A stretch of 64,000 nt of DNA, from contig OZ024857.1 of NCBI GenBank assembly GCA_964017155.1, forward strand, positions 18,253,435 through 18,317,434. Reading direction: 5' to 3'. The position numbers and the translations under genes were made by a program. Source of the DNA: Oasisia sp. SBJ-2009. Taxonomy: Eukaryota > Annelida > Polychaeta > Sabellida > Siboglinidae. The notes beneath the pieces are model-generated. The model did not search any database. It was not told the origin of the DNA and saw only the letters and a list, made by a program, of their open reading frames with translations. This document shows, piece by piece, positions 36,820-48,469 of the stretch. Every line of letters begins with the position of its first letter. Position 1 is the stretch's first letter.

Positions 36820-39060
36820 ATGGGCCATACGTTATAACCACAATATATACAGACTAGTCATTTAATATATAGAACCCAACCGAACTAAAGTTTTGAAATG
36901 AAAAATATCCAAATCCGAGATGGGGAGTTTGTTTGACATATACTTTGTCTGTAGACTGCTACCTCATCCTAGACTCAGCCCTAGGTAGCTATGCATGTCC
37001 TAGAAGCTAACCCATGGCTAAGCTTAGGGGTAGGACGCACTGTAGTACAACTACAACGTAAAACAGGCGGAACATGACACCATCACTCATCACATCACAT
37101 CAGCCTCAGGCGCGATCTGAATGTCAACAATGTCAGTGAATCACTTAATCACTCACTGTAGTGTAGAGATACCGGTAGTTCGTAAGTTTACAAAACGTCA
37201 ATTCACACATGAATAGTATATTTACTGACCTGACGATCCATGTTTTGGATTCTGCATGGTTTTGTTACTTGTCGTACTACAACAAGCCTAGGACTTTGCT
37301 TGGACCTGGTCACTGGTGTTGTGATTCACTCTGTTGTGGACGACTTCACGAATTGACAACAGCACAAGCGTGCGCACGGCGATTGCATTTCATATTAAGT
37401 CTTGAGACGACGTTATTAACTAGTAATTTGATGCCACATGACTTAGCAAATGTCAACGACGTAACACGAACCACGTAGACTCCGTCATCGTAGTAACAGT
37501 GCTTCTAGGCTGTGTAATTTTGCCTCAACCCTGAACCTGAACCGTGAACGCCACCGGCAGGTCACGCTTTACCGTATCAGGTCGTTTTTAACTACATGCG
37601 TTGCTGCACGACAGCCCGCGCGCACCGTACTTATGTAACAATTATTTTATTGTTTTAACTCAAATATATTAGTATGTTATTGTTCAGAATCTGTGAGTAA
37701 TGCACTAGCATTGTTTAATTACCACACTTTGAATGCATTCGAAAGAGAACTAACAGTCTACACGTACGTACGGGGCAACTGAACTGTGACAGTGTTAGTG
37801 TGTAAAATCCATGTACAAGTAACAAACGTCCATTTGTGGTTGGTCTGACTCGCAAAAGAATTATGGTTATGCTGAACGGTAAAGTTAGGCAAAAAGTACT
37901 TTTGCCAAGATTGACACTGCTTTCATGCATTTGTACGTGGGGGTCGCAAGTACACAGTGACAGTGCTCGATCAACAAATTGTACGTCATCCGGACCAAAA
38001 AGTTTGTTTACAGTGGCGCCATCTGTTGAATTGATTGTCCTTCCTGAAAAACCTTGCACATCAATAACATTGTTATAAGTCAACAATTCTAAGCAACTGT
38101 TTTTTATTCGAAATACATCGCCATTTGGCAAATCACTGACAAATGGTGAAGGGGTGAATATAATATAAAGAAATGAGTGGACCTCCATGGATGCGATGCG
38201 CCTACAATACTCAAAAGTTTGTATTTTAGCACCAGATGTATAGATAATAAGTTTAATAACTATTACATTTAATGAAGAAATAAATTCAGTGCCAGCTTTC
38301 ATTACTCACAAGCTACTCCCCAATGTAATCAAATTAATTAATTACTCATTTATTATCAAAATTATAATAAATTTCATAGGCATTTGATATTTTCGTCAAT
38401 TTTAGTTGGAACAAGGCTTTCACTATACCATATGTCCATTATGTGCTAGGCTGCAAGCTACGTCTACAATAGTGCATCTATTTTGTTTTCAGTTGTCTGT
38501 CTGTTCTGCTTTTGAACAAAATTGGGGCAGACAATAACTTTTTTCTGACATGAAGTTGCAATCTTTTATTAGTCAAGTGCCAAAACAATTTTTGATGAAG
38601 CAAAACCCACACCACATATATTACTGTATAACAATCCTGAACATGTACCCCTGGAGTAATTATAAATTTTAGACTGTAAAGTTATTATACTATCCCTAAT
38701 GTCAAATTTTAAATCAACACACTTGCATGCTTGCTTACATGCTCATACAGTCATAGCTCATAACACATATCACATCAAAGAATCATAAACATTATGTAAG
38801 AAAATGATAATTAAAAAACCTTTTACAAAAATATTTTTATAAAGCTTAGGATTAGGTATGCTGAGAAAATATTCATTTTTCCTTTGGATGGCTGAGAAAA
38901 ATCAGGTTTGATCTTAGTACGAGTATCCCACCCTACACAGCCTTTCCGTTTTGTTGCAAATGTTTTTTGATGATTGCATATTTTCAGTTGCCTTGTATAT
39001 TTTAAATTTGAATAATGATACATGTATGCCAATACAGCAAAGATGTCATATAATGCATGT
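36820..39060. other. Noncoding; a CpG-richer patch near 37340-38030
   Basis: The stretch about 37340-38030 is richer in CpG than its surroundings and includes a 195-codon minus-strand frame (37715-38302) without recognisable family. It could be a promoter or first-exon region of an unseen gene, but I cannot support one. A CTCF-like motif lies at 38015-38029. Confidence 0.4.
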
Positions 39061-39069
39061 AATGCAGTG

Positions 39070-39560
39070 CTCAGTACTGATCAAGCCATTTCACTCCCTG
39101 GCAAACCTGTTCAGTCGAACACCACCAGCTTCTCTGGGAAGCATCCGGCCATGCAACAATTAATGTGCGAAGACTAGTCATACATCGTACAAAAAATATC
39201 CATCACTTTGTTGAGTTGAGTAAACTGGAGCAAAATAGAGTGACACATTTTGTCTGCATCACTACAACATCATTATGCATGCATGTATGGATAACTGGTA
39301 CTGTTCCTTTAGGCTGCTGGGAAAATAAATGTATCCTTATCAATCAGCAAGTTGATGACTTCACCAGTGAGTGTCCATGCTCTAACCTAGCAAATTCCCA
39401 ACTGTACATTCTTAGATCAGTGCACCACAATATTTGCATCTTCTCATTGCCCAAGCTTTGTTTCTCCTGGTGTCTCATTCTAAAATAGTCCTACAACTAT
39501 ATTTTGCGCCAGAGGACCATAAATCAAAGGTATAGGAACCCTATGCTAACCATTGCACTG
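39070..39560 (-). repeat. SINE family A copy split by a ~220-bp insertion
   Basis: 39070-39268 matches the 3' and middle part of family A in reverse orientation ('cctgttcagtcgaacaccac', 'gcatccggccatgcaacaat'). The tRNA-side end reappears at about 39491-39560 ('aaccattgcactgc'). The intervening segment is bracketed by a 7-bp direct repeat CTACAAC (39262-39268 and 39491-39497), as expected for a transposed insertion. Confidence 0.6.
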
Positions 39561-39564
39561 CACT

Positions 39565-41190
39565 GCTATAACAATTAAATACCTTAAACACCCATTGCAC
39601 TGGGTAAACAATGACTCATTTATAATAAAATCAATAAAACTATTGTTTGCATACATTTTATTACTCAAACCAATGACCTTTTACACATAAAAAATACAAA
39701 CAACAAACCATATTACAAAAAAGTATGTTAATAAAACTTGAAGCATCACCTTCACGTGCCAGGCAGTGCTGTCATTTCCTTTAGTCTCAGTACCTTCTGG
39801 TAGATTGCTTGCAAAACACAGAAGTTAAGCTCATCCAATCATACTGGTTGCAGGAATAGTCAGCTGAATTTTGCTTCAGTCAATGTTTACTCAGGTTCTT
39901 GTAATGTTTGGGAACTAGAAGTATTTAAATACATAATAACTCTCATGAGAATCGTCGAACGGGAAATTATTATTGGATTTGACCAACTTCTTACATGTTA
40001 TACAGTTGCAATGAGTACAGTTTAACATTTTTGTTTGAGCTAACATATATATGATGCAGAGGACATCTGTCAGAGGTACCGTACAGTCACCACTTGTGAG
40101 GATATGAATCATTAGTGTCACTGACTGAGCCAAGGATATTTTGCTCTTATTCAGTTCATGTTTCTAACAAAAAGTCACATACATGTCTATTCTTCAAACA
40201 CAGATATGTCTTTGTCAACATTATCGAGACACCTTTGTTCCTCAGTTATTGTTATATGCAATTATTGCAACAAGAAAAGTAAGTCAGTTGTTGTTGCCTT
40301 TGCTTAAACCAAACTGAACAAACCTCAATCATACTATTTCACTAAGCAAACAGTAAATACATTAAACAGAAATTAGCTTAATGGATTGTGAACTTACAAT
40401 GATTGCAGTCGATAAATACTGTATTTAAACACACACCTAGAAAAATAAAACGTTTCATGTAAAAGTTAATATAAAAAACACCGTTAACATACCCCTAATA
40501 AATTATTCCCAATGGGAAAGTGTATAAAAACACACACATCATCAGAAAATCTTTTAATCACACCATCACTTATATATATTTTATTTAAATACATTTACCT
40601 TGAAACAAATTTGTAATTTGTTTCTTCACCAGCTCTAAATATTTATGCATATGAAACAACACATTTCTATGTTCAGAATGCAGAATATTCTGAGATTCTT
40701 CTCTACATAGCTTCATCAGTGTCAGCCTCTACCATGTTCTACCTCCAACTCAACATCTTCCTTTCTGTTCATCCCAGCGATACGTTTCTCAACCGTCTCA
40801 CAACAGACATTACTGTTCTACAAGACTACAACCACTGTCTAGATTATTAACGTCTTAAAAATGCAATAACATATATTATTCTCTCACAAAAGCAATTTTA
40901 ATCATGACCCAGCGAAGGACAATGTTACAGCAGACCCAACAATGATTACAATAATATGCACTTTACGGAATTGAAAATGCCCGTTTCTTTTTTTAACACT
41001 TCTTTACACTCCATAAAATAACTCGGTTCTGCTAACATGTTGACCCCTGAGAAATGCACTAGATAATAACAATCAGAGATCAGATAGAAGAAATATTAAA
41101 TTTCTTTCACTTTAGTGTCAGAGATTAAACTGTCGTAGAATTTCAAACAATGTCTGGATGCATATACTGTATAATTCTAGTTGATATGGT
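39565..41190. other. Noncoding, 3' flank of PIGZ
   Basis: AT-rich. Probably includes the PIGZ 3'UTR next to the stop at 41194. No other gene seen. Confidence 0.4.
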
Positions 41191-41193
41191 AGC

Positions 41194-43532
41194 TCAAGGC
41201 AGATCAATCTGATAGAGGTTGAGAGAAGTGAGTGAGTAGAGCCTTTGAGCCAGATTTGTGGTGTTACAGTCGAGAGGGAATGAACACTGACGTGGCGGTT
41301 TGTCCCCACACCAGAAGTCCTCAACGCTCGGGAGATCTTCGGTTGACAAATGAAGGTGAAACTGCTGCAACAACCGAGACTTATACAACATAGTATTACT
41401 GCACAGCTGGCGGTCAAGAGTGGCCGGAGTGACCAGGAGAATCTCACTCGATTTGCACTTGTTACGAGAAGTGATGTACTTCACTTTATCATTCAGCATC
41501 ACCAGGGACACGCCCTTCAGATCATGCACTGTTGTGGAGCCACAGCGAGGGCTGTCACCTGATTTCCCCTGAGCATGCTGGGAAGGCAACGCGAGGAGGA
41601 ACCGAGGCGGCATGTAGGTGTGATAAAAGATGACATGACGAGTGACTAGTGGCTCCCTCGTGTGGATGTTTTGTATGTGACCAAGACAGGGCAGAACGCC
41701 GCCCTGGTGGAGCACTCCAAAGAACTCACACATGGCGACGTTAAAGAGGACCCACGTGACCGTGACTGCCTTAATGGATGCTGAGCCGAAAATGAGGTGG
41801 CCGTACAGCAACGAGAGAGGAGCGAGAAAGGGAATGAGGAAACGAGCCTCCTGGTGAGGAAAGAGCGAGATCAACACCAGAGGAACGGCGACGCTCAACA
41901 GCAGGGCCTTACATGCTCCACTTTCTCCTGCTTGGTTCCCACAGCTGCGACAACCAAACCTCCGCAACACGGCACACGCGACCGAGACAACAGGCATGAC
42001 GGCCAGCACGCCAAACAGAAGTGGCATGTTCACAAGGAGGTGAGTGATTCGTGGGTGAATGCCGTGCTCAGCTAGGTTAGACGAAACGACATTATACCTG
42101 ACAAAATTAAGCGGAGTCACAACAAGGGTTTGCGCAACGGTCGCTAGAGATGCCGACAATGAGTCAACATTAAACATACTCAGAGTCACGCTTTTCAGGG
42201 TGCCGTAATACATGGAATCGCCAATAAGAAATGCAATGGTTATGGCAACACCACTCGGTAATGTCAGCAATAGTTTTGGGAGGATGTCGCGCTTGATCGC
42301 CTCGACATCCCAGCCACTATGCAGCAGCCAACGCAGGCAGGGAACAATGGCAAAGAAGACAAAAGTAGGACGGTTAAAGACACCAGCAACTAGCACAAGC
42401 GCCACCATAAATGGACTCCCTACATCACTCCCAGATGTCTTCACATCGTCGCTGTCTTCGTGGATGGATCGTCTGCTGAGATTCAGTCGGTCTTTCTTCG
42501 GAGAAGGAGAACACGTGACCGGGGTCGTCGTCATGGTGACGTAGAGCAGTGCGACGAAGAGGAAGGCCTCGATGGCGTTGGAAAGTGTTCGGGTGTAGAA
42601 AACGAGACTGACGTATGAGGTTGTGTAGACTAGCATCACGGTGTTGGCGTTCAGGAGGAGACGTCGTGCAAGAGCGAACATCATGACATCCACACCGACA
42701 CTAAGCAGGACGACGGACAGCCTTGGCAACACAAGAAGCAGGTATGACTGCAGGTAGCTGGCCGCTGACAGGTAGCCAAGCTGGGACACAACCTTGAGGA
42801 GGTAGAGCGGGGGTGCGTAGATGATGTAGGGCAGCACCATGCTGCGGACTGGGGCGTCTGACGTGAACTCCCACGACCTGTGCACATCAATGTCCAGAAC
42901 ATCACCTGTAAACAAGCAACAATATCTCTGAACTATAATATAATTGGGAACTTACATGATCACCAGGGGGCACTGATACACAACTCGGGCCTGTGATGTA
43001 ATCGTGCTCTATACACACAAGCTATTTATTTCTTTTTTCAGTTCATCTTTTAATTATTTTAGATTCCATCTGTTATTAATATAAACCTATCTACAATGTG
43101 TGTTAACAAATGCTGGATATCATTGCTGCATATGAATTAATGAATGACTACAGCGTGCCAAGGTAATGGGACGCTGGCAGCATGAGGCCCGAGTTGTGTA
43201 ACAGCGTCATCTGATTTAATTACATCTGTAGATTCCCCATTGAACGTCTTACTTACCAAATGTCCAGTTTAAATTTTAAACTAAGCATATTACAAATAGT
43301 GTTACAGTATCACAAGTCTTGTTACACCACAGTTAGTTAGTTAGGTATGTGTATTTGCAGTTAAATCTACCAATCAGTTAAGCACACCTAACATGATAAG
43401 ACTGTTCATACCTGCAATGACTTCTACAGACTGGAAGAACTCGTCAGGATGAATGTATCCTGTCTGTGGCGCCAACGTCCACAAACATCGCAGGACTATA
43501 AACACACGCCACATCGTCCCCACCTTCAGCAT
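41194..43532 (-). CDS. PIGZ: GPI mannosyltransferase 4 (PIG-Z/SMP3)
   Basis: Adds the fourth mannose to glycosylphosphatidylinositol precursors in the ER membrane, using dolichol-phosphate mannose as donor (family knowledge). Two coding exons on the minus strand: 43532-43412 and 42905-41194, joined at GCAG/gtatga and tttacag/GTGA. They sum to 1833 nt, 610 residues. Visible features: the GT22 luminal motif HPDEFFQS (residues 28-35) running across the intron into '[19 protein letters not shown]', '[13 protein letters not shown]' (about 146-158), 'NRPTF' (218) and '[16 protein letters not shown]' (about 389-404), plus many hydrophobic segments. These are hallmark positions of the PIGM/PIGV-related GT22 enzymes. 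Length is close to the usual 500-600 residues. A Ser/Asp-rich loop lies near residues 170-205. A splice-acceptor-like 'ctctacattgcag' ends one base before the ATG, suggesting an upstream noncoding exon. No frame damage. Confidence 0.92.
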
Positions 43533-43559
43533 GCTGCAATGTAGAGCACATGTATAAGT

Positions 43560-43686
43560 AAATATATCTATCAACTACAGTGTACCAGTTAATGAGTATT
43601 ATGCAGAAATTAAAAAGTAAATTTATTAAATATTTACTTGAATACTACTGTTCCCATGTCTTGAGAAATTGTGTGTTGTTTGCTTG

Positions 43687-43746
<60 letters not shown>

Positions 43747-44910
43747 TATGCAAAAAGTACTTATTGTAAAAATAATGATAATGTTGCACTTGTGCATTGC
43801 AACAACTCATGCAACCAGCATAAATGCTGCTTTACCTGACATCCAACTTGGTTGTTTGAGATCGAACTACAGATTGTACGTGTAAATAGACTAAATTCAA
43901 TTCAGACTTAGGGAGGTGATACACGACACTACACAACATGTCCCAATAGTGCCCCTGTTTGGATTCTTGGTAATCACTTGCCTACATCACATTGGACAAC
44001 GACTACTGGGTAAATCTAAAATGGCCAAAGCGGAATTAATAAAAATGTAATAAAAAATTATCAAACAGGAATTTATTTTGTTTACACCCTTGTGTAGATT
44101 ATACAAATGAAGACGCTCAAGGATTCCATGAGTTTGACATGATTGACACCTTGTTTCTGAAATAGTCTAATAGTCTATATAGGACAGACTTTGATTACAA
44201 GAAACAAGCTGCACATGGCTCTGTCTATTTTAGTAATGCATGATATAGATGGCAATGAGTTTATTGAGTTACGTGTATGATGAAGTCATGCAGAGTTTTG
44301 GTAAACATTAATTAATCAGTATAATGTGCACTTTAAAATGTAGCTGTGTGATTTGGTAGTGCAATTCAGAGGTTGTTGAAAGGTGAGCGTCTGCTCAATC
44401 GTGTCCAACATTATCATAATTTTAATTGAACATTATATATAATTACAGTAAATTATTAAGTACAAATTTGCAAGACTTGAGTGACCGTGACATGGGCATG
44501 CCATTGCAAAATTATGAACTGAGGATGCACAAAATGTTGATGGATGTTCGGCCCCAGTCTGTGCCAGTTTGTTGGAGTACATTTCATGCAGCCAATTCAC
44601 GACTCTACGTACTACAAGTAAAAAACATCTGGGCACTTGTGTGTAGAATTCAGACCTCCCTCAATTTGATTTGATACTTGATTTTGTTAATTCAATCATT
44701 TAACATAATGTCAGTTATGTCACGCATATTTATGTTTTATAAACAGTGCATCTTAATTAGCAGATGTTCGAGGTCGAAAAGACAGTGCGATCGGCATACA
44801 CAAGCTGTTTATTGCTCATTCTATGTGCACGGCGCAGTAACACATGCACCGCTGCTCTTGCAACTGGCACAAACTGGAGTGCTAATTGGGCTCAAAATGC
44901 AGTATTTGTG
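43560..44910. other. Upstream flank of PIGZ, noncoding
   Basis: Contains a (TA)n microsatellite at 43687-43741. No other feature supported. A SINE/LINE-like tail fragment 'caatttgatttgata' occurs near 44660. Confidence 0.45.
43687..43741. repeat. (TA)n microsatellite
   Basis: About 27 TA units, uninterrupted. Confidence 0.97.
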
Positions 44911-44912
44911 AA

Positions 44913-45333
44913 CCGGTACTTTTGCAGTTTAGGCCCGCACCTCGAAAAAAACATCAAAATTTTCACCTACGATGACCAAACTTCGCATGGTGTATCTACT
45001 ACACCTAAACTACGCGTATGCACTTGTCACATGATCCACAAATAATTATTAATGCCTGAAATCGATCAAAATGTGTACGCAAATAACGCGCTTTCCTCGG
45101 CGCCACCTGACAGAGTTCACTGTGGCAGTAGTGACTCGACGAGGAAAGCGCATTATTTACGTACACATTTTGATCGATTTCAGACATTAATTATTATTTT
45201 TTGATCACGTTACAAGTGCATACGCGTAGTACAGGTGTAGTAGATACACCATGGTCCATGCGAAGATTGGTCATCGTAGGTGAACATTTTGATGTTTTTT
45301 TCGAGGTGCGGGCCTAAACTGCAAAAGTACCGG
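44913..45333. mobile_element. Foldback element with ~190-bp inverted arms
   Basis: Left arm 44913-45099 and right arm 45140-45333 are reverse complements along almost their full length. Examples: 'ccggtacttttgcagtttag', 'gaaatcgatcaaaatgtgta' and 'cgctttcctcg' against their complements. Mismatches and small indels are scattered. The 40-base loop contains 'ggcgccacctgacag'. No coding sequence. It is either a nonautonomous TIR/foldback transposon or a locally inverted duplication. A clear target-site duplication is not visible at the outer edges. Confidence 0.88.
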
Positions 45334-45339
45334 CTCGAA

Positions 45340-46080
45340 TTCTACAGACTACACAAGTCAAGTGCCAACATCTGTTGTCAATTATCTCTTTGATCCGTTT
45401 TATACCAAAAAAGAACCACTCCTGCATGGAGGGGATGCATGAAGTGCCGTATGAATTTGTGGCGCCACCTGCTGTCATCATGATTAAGACATGCCTTGGC
45501 ATGGGATGAAGTGCCCAGGCCATAGCTGGACAGACTCGGACCTGGATATTTTGAGAACGAAACCGGATTTCGCATCCTTGAGGCTTGGGTTACCATACAT
45601 GCTAATTCATAACATGAATAAAGATTTTAGCCCAACGCATTATACAACTTACCGCCAACCGCGCAGCACACCTCTCCCCATCGTGAAATGTCCCGGCTGT
45701 TTATCTCCGCCCACAAACTTCACAAAGAAACTGTTTTAATGGGCGATAAATGGTAATCTCTGTGCGACACCTATCGGAAAATGTAGCTAGTCCACGGTGT
45801 GGCGCCACTATTACGTAGGTTGACCAGGTTGAAGAACACCGTTCTTGCTAACCAGCTGTGTAAGACTTACAAGTATCCATTTTTGGTTGCTCTTATATGG
45901 AATAAGGTTTAGGGTTAGTGTTAGGGTTTATGTTTGGGTTACAGTCATGGTTAGGTTGAAGGTACTATTAGTTATACATAAAAAACGGAAACATAACATT
46001 AAGGGCGTGAAAACTATTACAACAGTGATAGAATAATGTTTGTAATGGTGTATAATGTTTGTTATGGTGTATAATGTTTG
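45340..46080. other. Noncoding
   Basis: Includes a CTCF-like motif at 45461-45475 and a short stretch of TTAGGG-like repeats (about 45906-45930). No gene supported. Confidence 0.5.
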
Positions 46081-46084
46081 TACA

Positions 46085-46095
46085 GCGTGTGCGTG

Positions 46096-46167
<72 letters not shown>

Positions 46168-46206
46168 TGTGTGTGTGTGTGCTTGTTTGTTTGTTTGTTT
46201 GTTTGT
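46085..46206. repeat. (TG)n-(TGCG)n-(TTTG)n compound microsatellite
   Basis: TG units, then about 15 TGCG units (46108-46168), TG again, then TTTG/TTGT units. Confidence 0.97.
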
Positions 46207-46589
46207 GTGTTTGATTCAGAAGGTCGTACAAAGGCACTACGAGGGTGATTTTCCCGCATGAAATTGTAGCGTTTGCGGGATGAACCCCGCCAACAATCGT
46301 ATCGTTTGGCGCGAGCGGTCGGCACGGAGGCGTCTAGTGGCGGACTCGGGCACACGTTCACTCACTCAGTCTAACACAAACAATATATATAAGGTTTCTA
46401 CAGTTTATTACATCAAAATCCTAACAGTACAAATCTAAGACACTCACTAAAAATACTTCACTAACTAAACCAATATAAACAGTTCTACAAAGGTCAACAC
46501 ATACGACGGCACTGACAGCGTGTTTGATACGCGGGCAGTGTGACAGTATGATCACAGTCAAATGACTCACCCACTGGTTTCTCAATCGG

Positions 46590-46875
46590 GAGAGCGGTGT
46601 GCCTGGTGCGGCACAACGTATGTCACCGGGCGACCTGGAGCGTGCCTGGTGCGGCACAATGCTGTGACAGTGGCTCTGTCTCAGGGCAGTCTGGAGCGAC
46701 GTGTCTCGGGGTAACAACCGTTGTTTCCCCGACAATATGCCCCAAACTTCTGCCCTGACATTCATAGTATATGCTGTGACAGTAAGCCTGTCACAGGGTG
46801 CTCTGGAGCGGCTTGTCCCGGGGTGAACAATATATGTTCCCCCGGTAATAGGCCCCAGTCGTCTGCCAAGAGTAA
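46590..46875. repeat. GC-rich imperfect tandem repeats with conserved hairpins
   Basis: A ~45-bp unit starting 'gtgcctggtgcggcacaa' is repeated at about 46597 and 46641. A larger ~110-bp unit, 'atgctgtgacagt...ctgtc', '.ctggagcg.c.tgtc.cggggt.aaca' and '..ccc...tctgcc', is repeated at about 46660-46764 and 46772-46874. Both large copies contain a hairpin whose loops differ ('cggggtaacaac/ttgtttccccg' and 'ccggggtgaaca/tgttcccccgg'). Confidence 0.7.
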
Positions 46876-46879
46876 TTAA

Positions 46880-47330
46880 AATACCCCCTATTTATACCAG
46901 CTAATACTAGCCCGGGAACAGACGCTAGACTGCCTACCTAACATTTTGTCCAGCGCTATAGCGCCCTAGAAATCTTAGCAGGGTGCCAGCGGACTCTGCA
47001 CCCTGTGGTTTACCCCAACAACAAGGTAGTTGCGCATCTTCATAAACCAGATGGCCCTAGAAAATAGCATAGAAGCTAGCCTGCAGTGCTAGTGAACTTT
47101 TCCTCCCCCGGTAGAGTCCCAAAATACCAGGGTTAGTTCTCTGGCTCGGCCAGATGGCCCTAAAATTAACATATAAGTTGCATAGGAAATCTTCCTTACT
47201 GGTTATAGTCTCTTCACCGGGTAAACACCCTCCTTGTGATTATGTACGTATTTGCATATATGCATGGCTTTAGTAGCCCTAAATAGTGGTAGATATATCT
47301 ATATATATAATTATAGTACTTCGCGATGAA
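46880..47330. other. Noncoding
   Basis: Contains repeated 'cagatggccctaaaa/gaaaat' words (about 47048 and 47151) and ends in an AT-rich patch. Possibly part of the same repeat as 46590-46875. Not classified. Confidence 0.4.
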
Positions 47331-47339
47331 AAATTCCTA

Positions 47340-47990
47340 CAAAATTACCTCTGAGGGAATATCTAGAATATAGGCTGAAATGGACCGGACACGTGTAAAG
47401 AATGGGAAATGACAAATTGTCAAAGGACATGTGGAAAGAATGGGAGATGGCAAATTGTCAAACGACACGTGGAAAGAATGGGGGACGACAAATTGTCAAA
47501 CGACACGTAGAAAGAATGGGGGACGACAAATTGTCAAACGACACGTAAAAAGAATGGGAGATGACAAATTGTCAAAGGAAACGTGGACAAAATGTGAGAT
47601 GACAAAATTGTCAATGGTCACGTGGAAAGAATAGGAGATGACAAATTGTCACAAAGTACACGTGGAAAGAATTGGAGATGACAACTTGTCAAGGGACTCA
47701 TGGAAAGAATGGGAGATGGCAAATTGTCAAACGACACGTGGCAAGAATGGGAGATGACAAATTGTCAAAGGACATATGGAAAGGATGGGAGATGACAAAT
47801 TGTCAAAGGACACATGGCAAGAATGGGAGATGGCAAAGGAGGGGAGGAAGACTGAGTGGACTGGGTTAAAAGACATCTGGAAAGAGTAGGAGGAGAATGA
47901 GGAACAACAGTAAAAGATATAAGGATTTGCAGACTGGTGATAGAGAACGCATTTAGAGAAAAGTGAGGAGAGGAAAGAAAATAATATGCA
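47340..47990 (+). repeat. 38-bp minisatellite derived from LINE coding sequence
   Basis: About 12 copies (47388-47834) of a 38-bp unit 'gacacgtggaaagaatggg' + '(g/a)gacgacaaattgtcaaa'. The left boundary reads 'RLKWTGHV', stop, 'RMGNDKLSK', which matches the GHVxRMGDDRLxK segment near the C-terminus of many LINE reverse transcriptases. Each unit re-encodes HVERMGDDKLSK, but since 38 is not a multiple of three the frame changes each time. After the array the sequence continues with an 'RRGRKTEWTGLKD'-like stretch, the expected downstream LINE segment (GRPKxxW). Confidence 0.8.
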
Positions 47991-48039
47991 GAGAAGATCA
48001 CCGTAACCATGGCCAACCTCACCCCTGACGACAAGGACA

Positions 48040-48320
48040 GCAAGAGTAGAACAACAAAAACAACTATCGATTGCCTTGTTCATCTCGGCAATGGAGGGAT
48101 TCTCACTCCACTCCTCCATCGCCGGCAGACAATCTATGGCATCCAAGGCTGAGTCAGACATGGCATATATACCCTCGAGTAAAGGTTGCCTTTGTCCTGG
48201 AACATTTTTCTCATCTGAAACACATTTAAGTGGGGCTGTTTTGCACTGCGTTGGTCCGAGGGATTCGTAATTGAATACTTTCACAGGGTTGTAGTCGGTA
48301 GTCATTTGTGTATCGTCGTG
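48040..48320 (-). mobile_element. LINE reverse-transcriptase fragment (N-terminal to RT core)
   Basis: The minus-strand frame contains 'ESLGPTQCKTAPLK', 'DSALDAIDCLPAMEEWSENP' and 'SIAEMNKAIDS'. This resembles the linker before the RT domain in endonuclease-reverse transcriptase ORFs of invertebrate LINEs (ALGPTxxKTAPLK ... LDAIxxLP ... EExxKAIDxL). The homology stops abruptly at about 48040, before the SSGKAPG motif. It abuts the oppositely oriented LINE-derived minisatellite. Confidence 0.7.
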
Positions 48321-48465
48321 CAATTGAAGATTTAGTGGACACAGGAAGACGGCACATTATGTGCCATGTGACCACCACGTAACAACACTTTTTGTTTTTG
48401 TTTTGATTGCTAATGTATATGTATCCTTGTTGTTACGAAATAAAATTTGATTTGATTTGATTGTC
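48320..48465 (+). mobile_element. Retroposon 3' tail with (GATTT)n repeats
   Basis: 'gttacgaaataaaatttgat' followed by 'ttgatttgatt': an AATAAA signal followed by short tandem TTTGA repeats, the pattern of a LINE or SINE 3' end. The body to the left (48320-48420) is not classifiable. Confidence 0.45.
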
Positions 48466-48469
48466 TGAA

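Noticed and set aside
37715..38302. 195-codon minus-strand frame
   Set aside because: No recognisable domain, no splice or start support, and an unlikely composition. Kept only as a note on a CpG-richer patch.
45906..45930. Interstitial telomere repeat
   Set aside because: Only two or three imperfect TTAGGG-like units, too short to be meaningful.
47727..48323. A single 198-residue minus-strand protein
   Set aside because: Only the part above about 48040 resembles LINE protein; the remainder is antisense of the minisatellite and flanking sequence.
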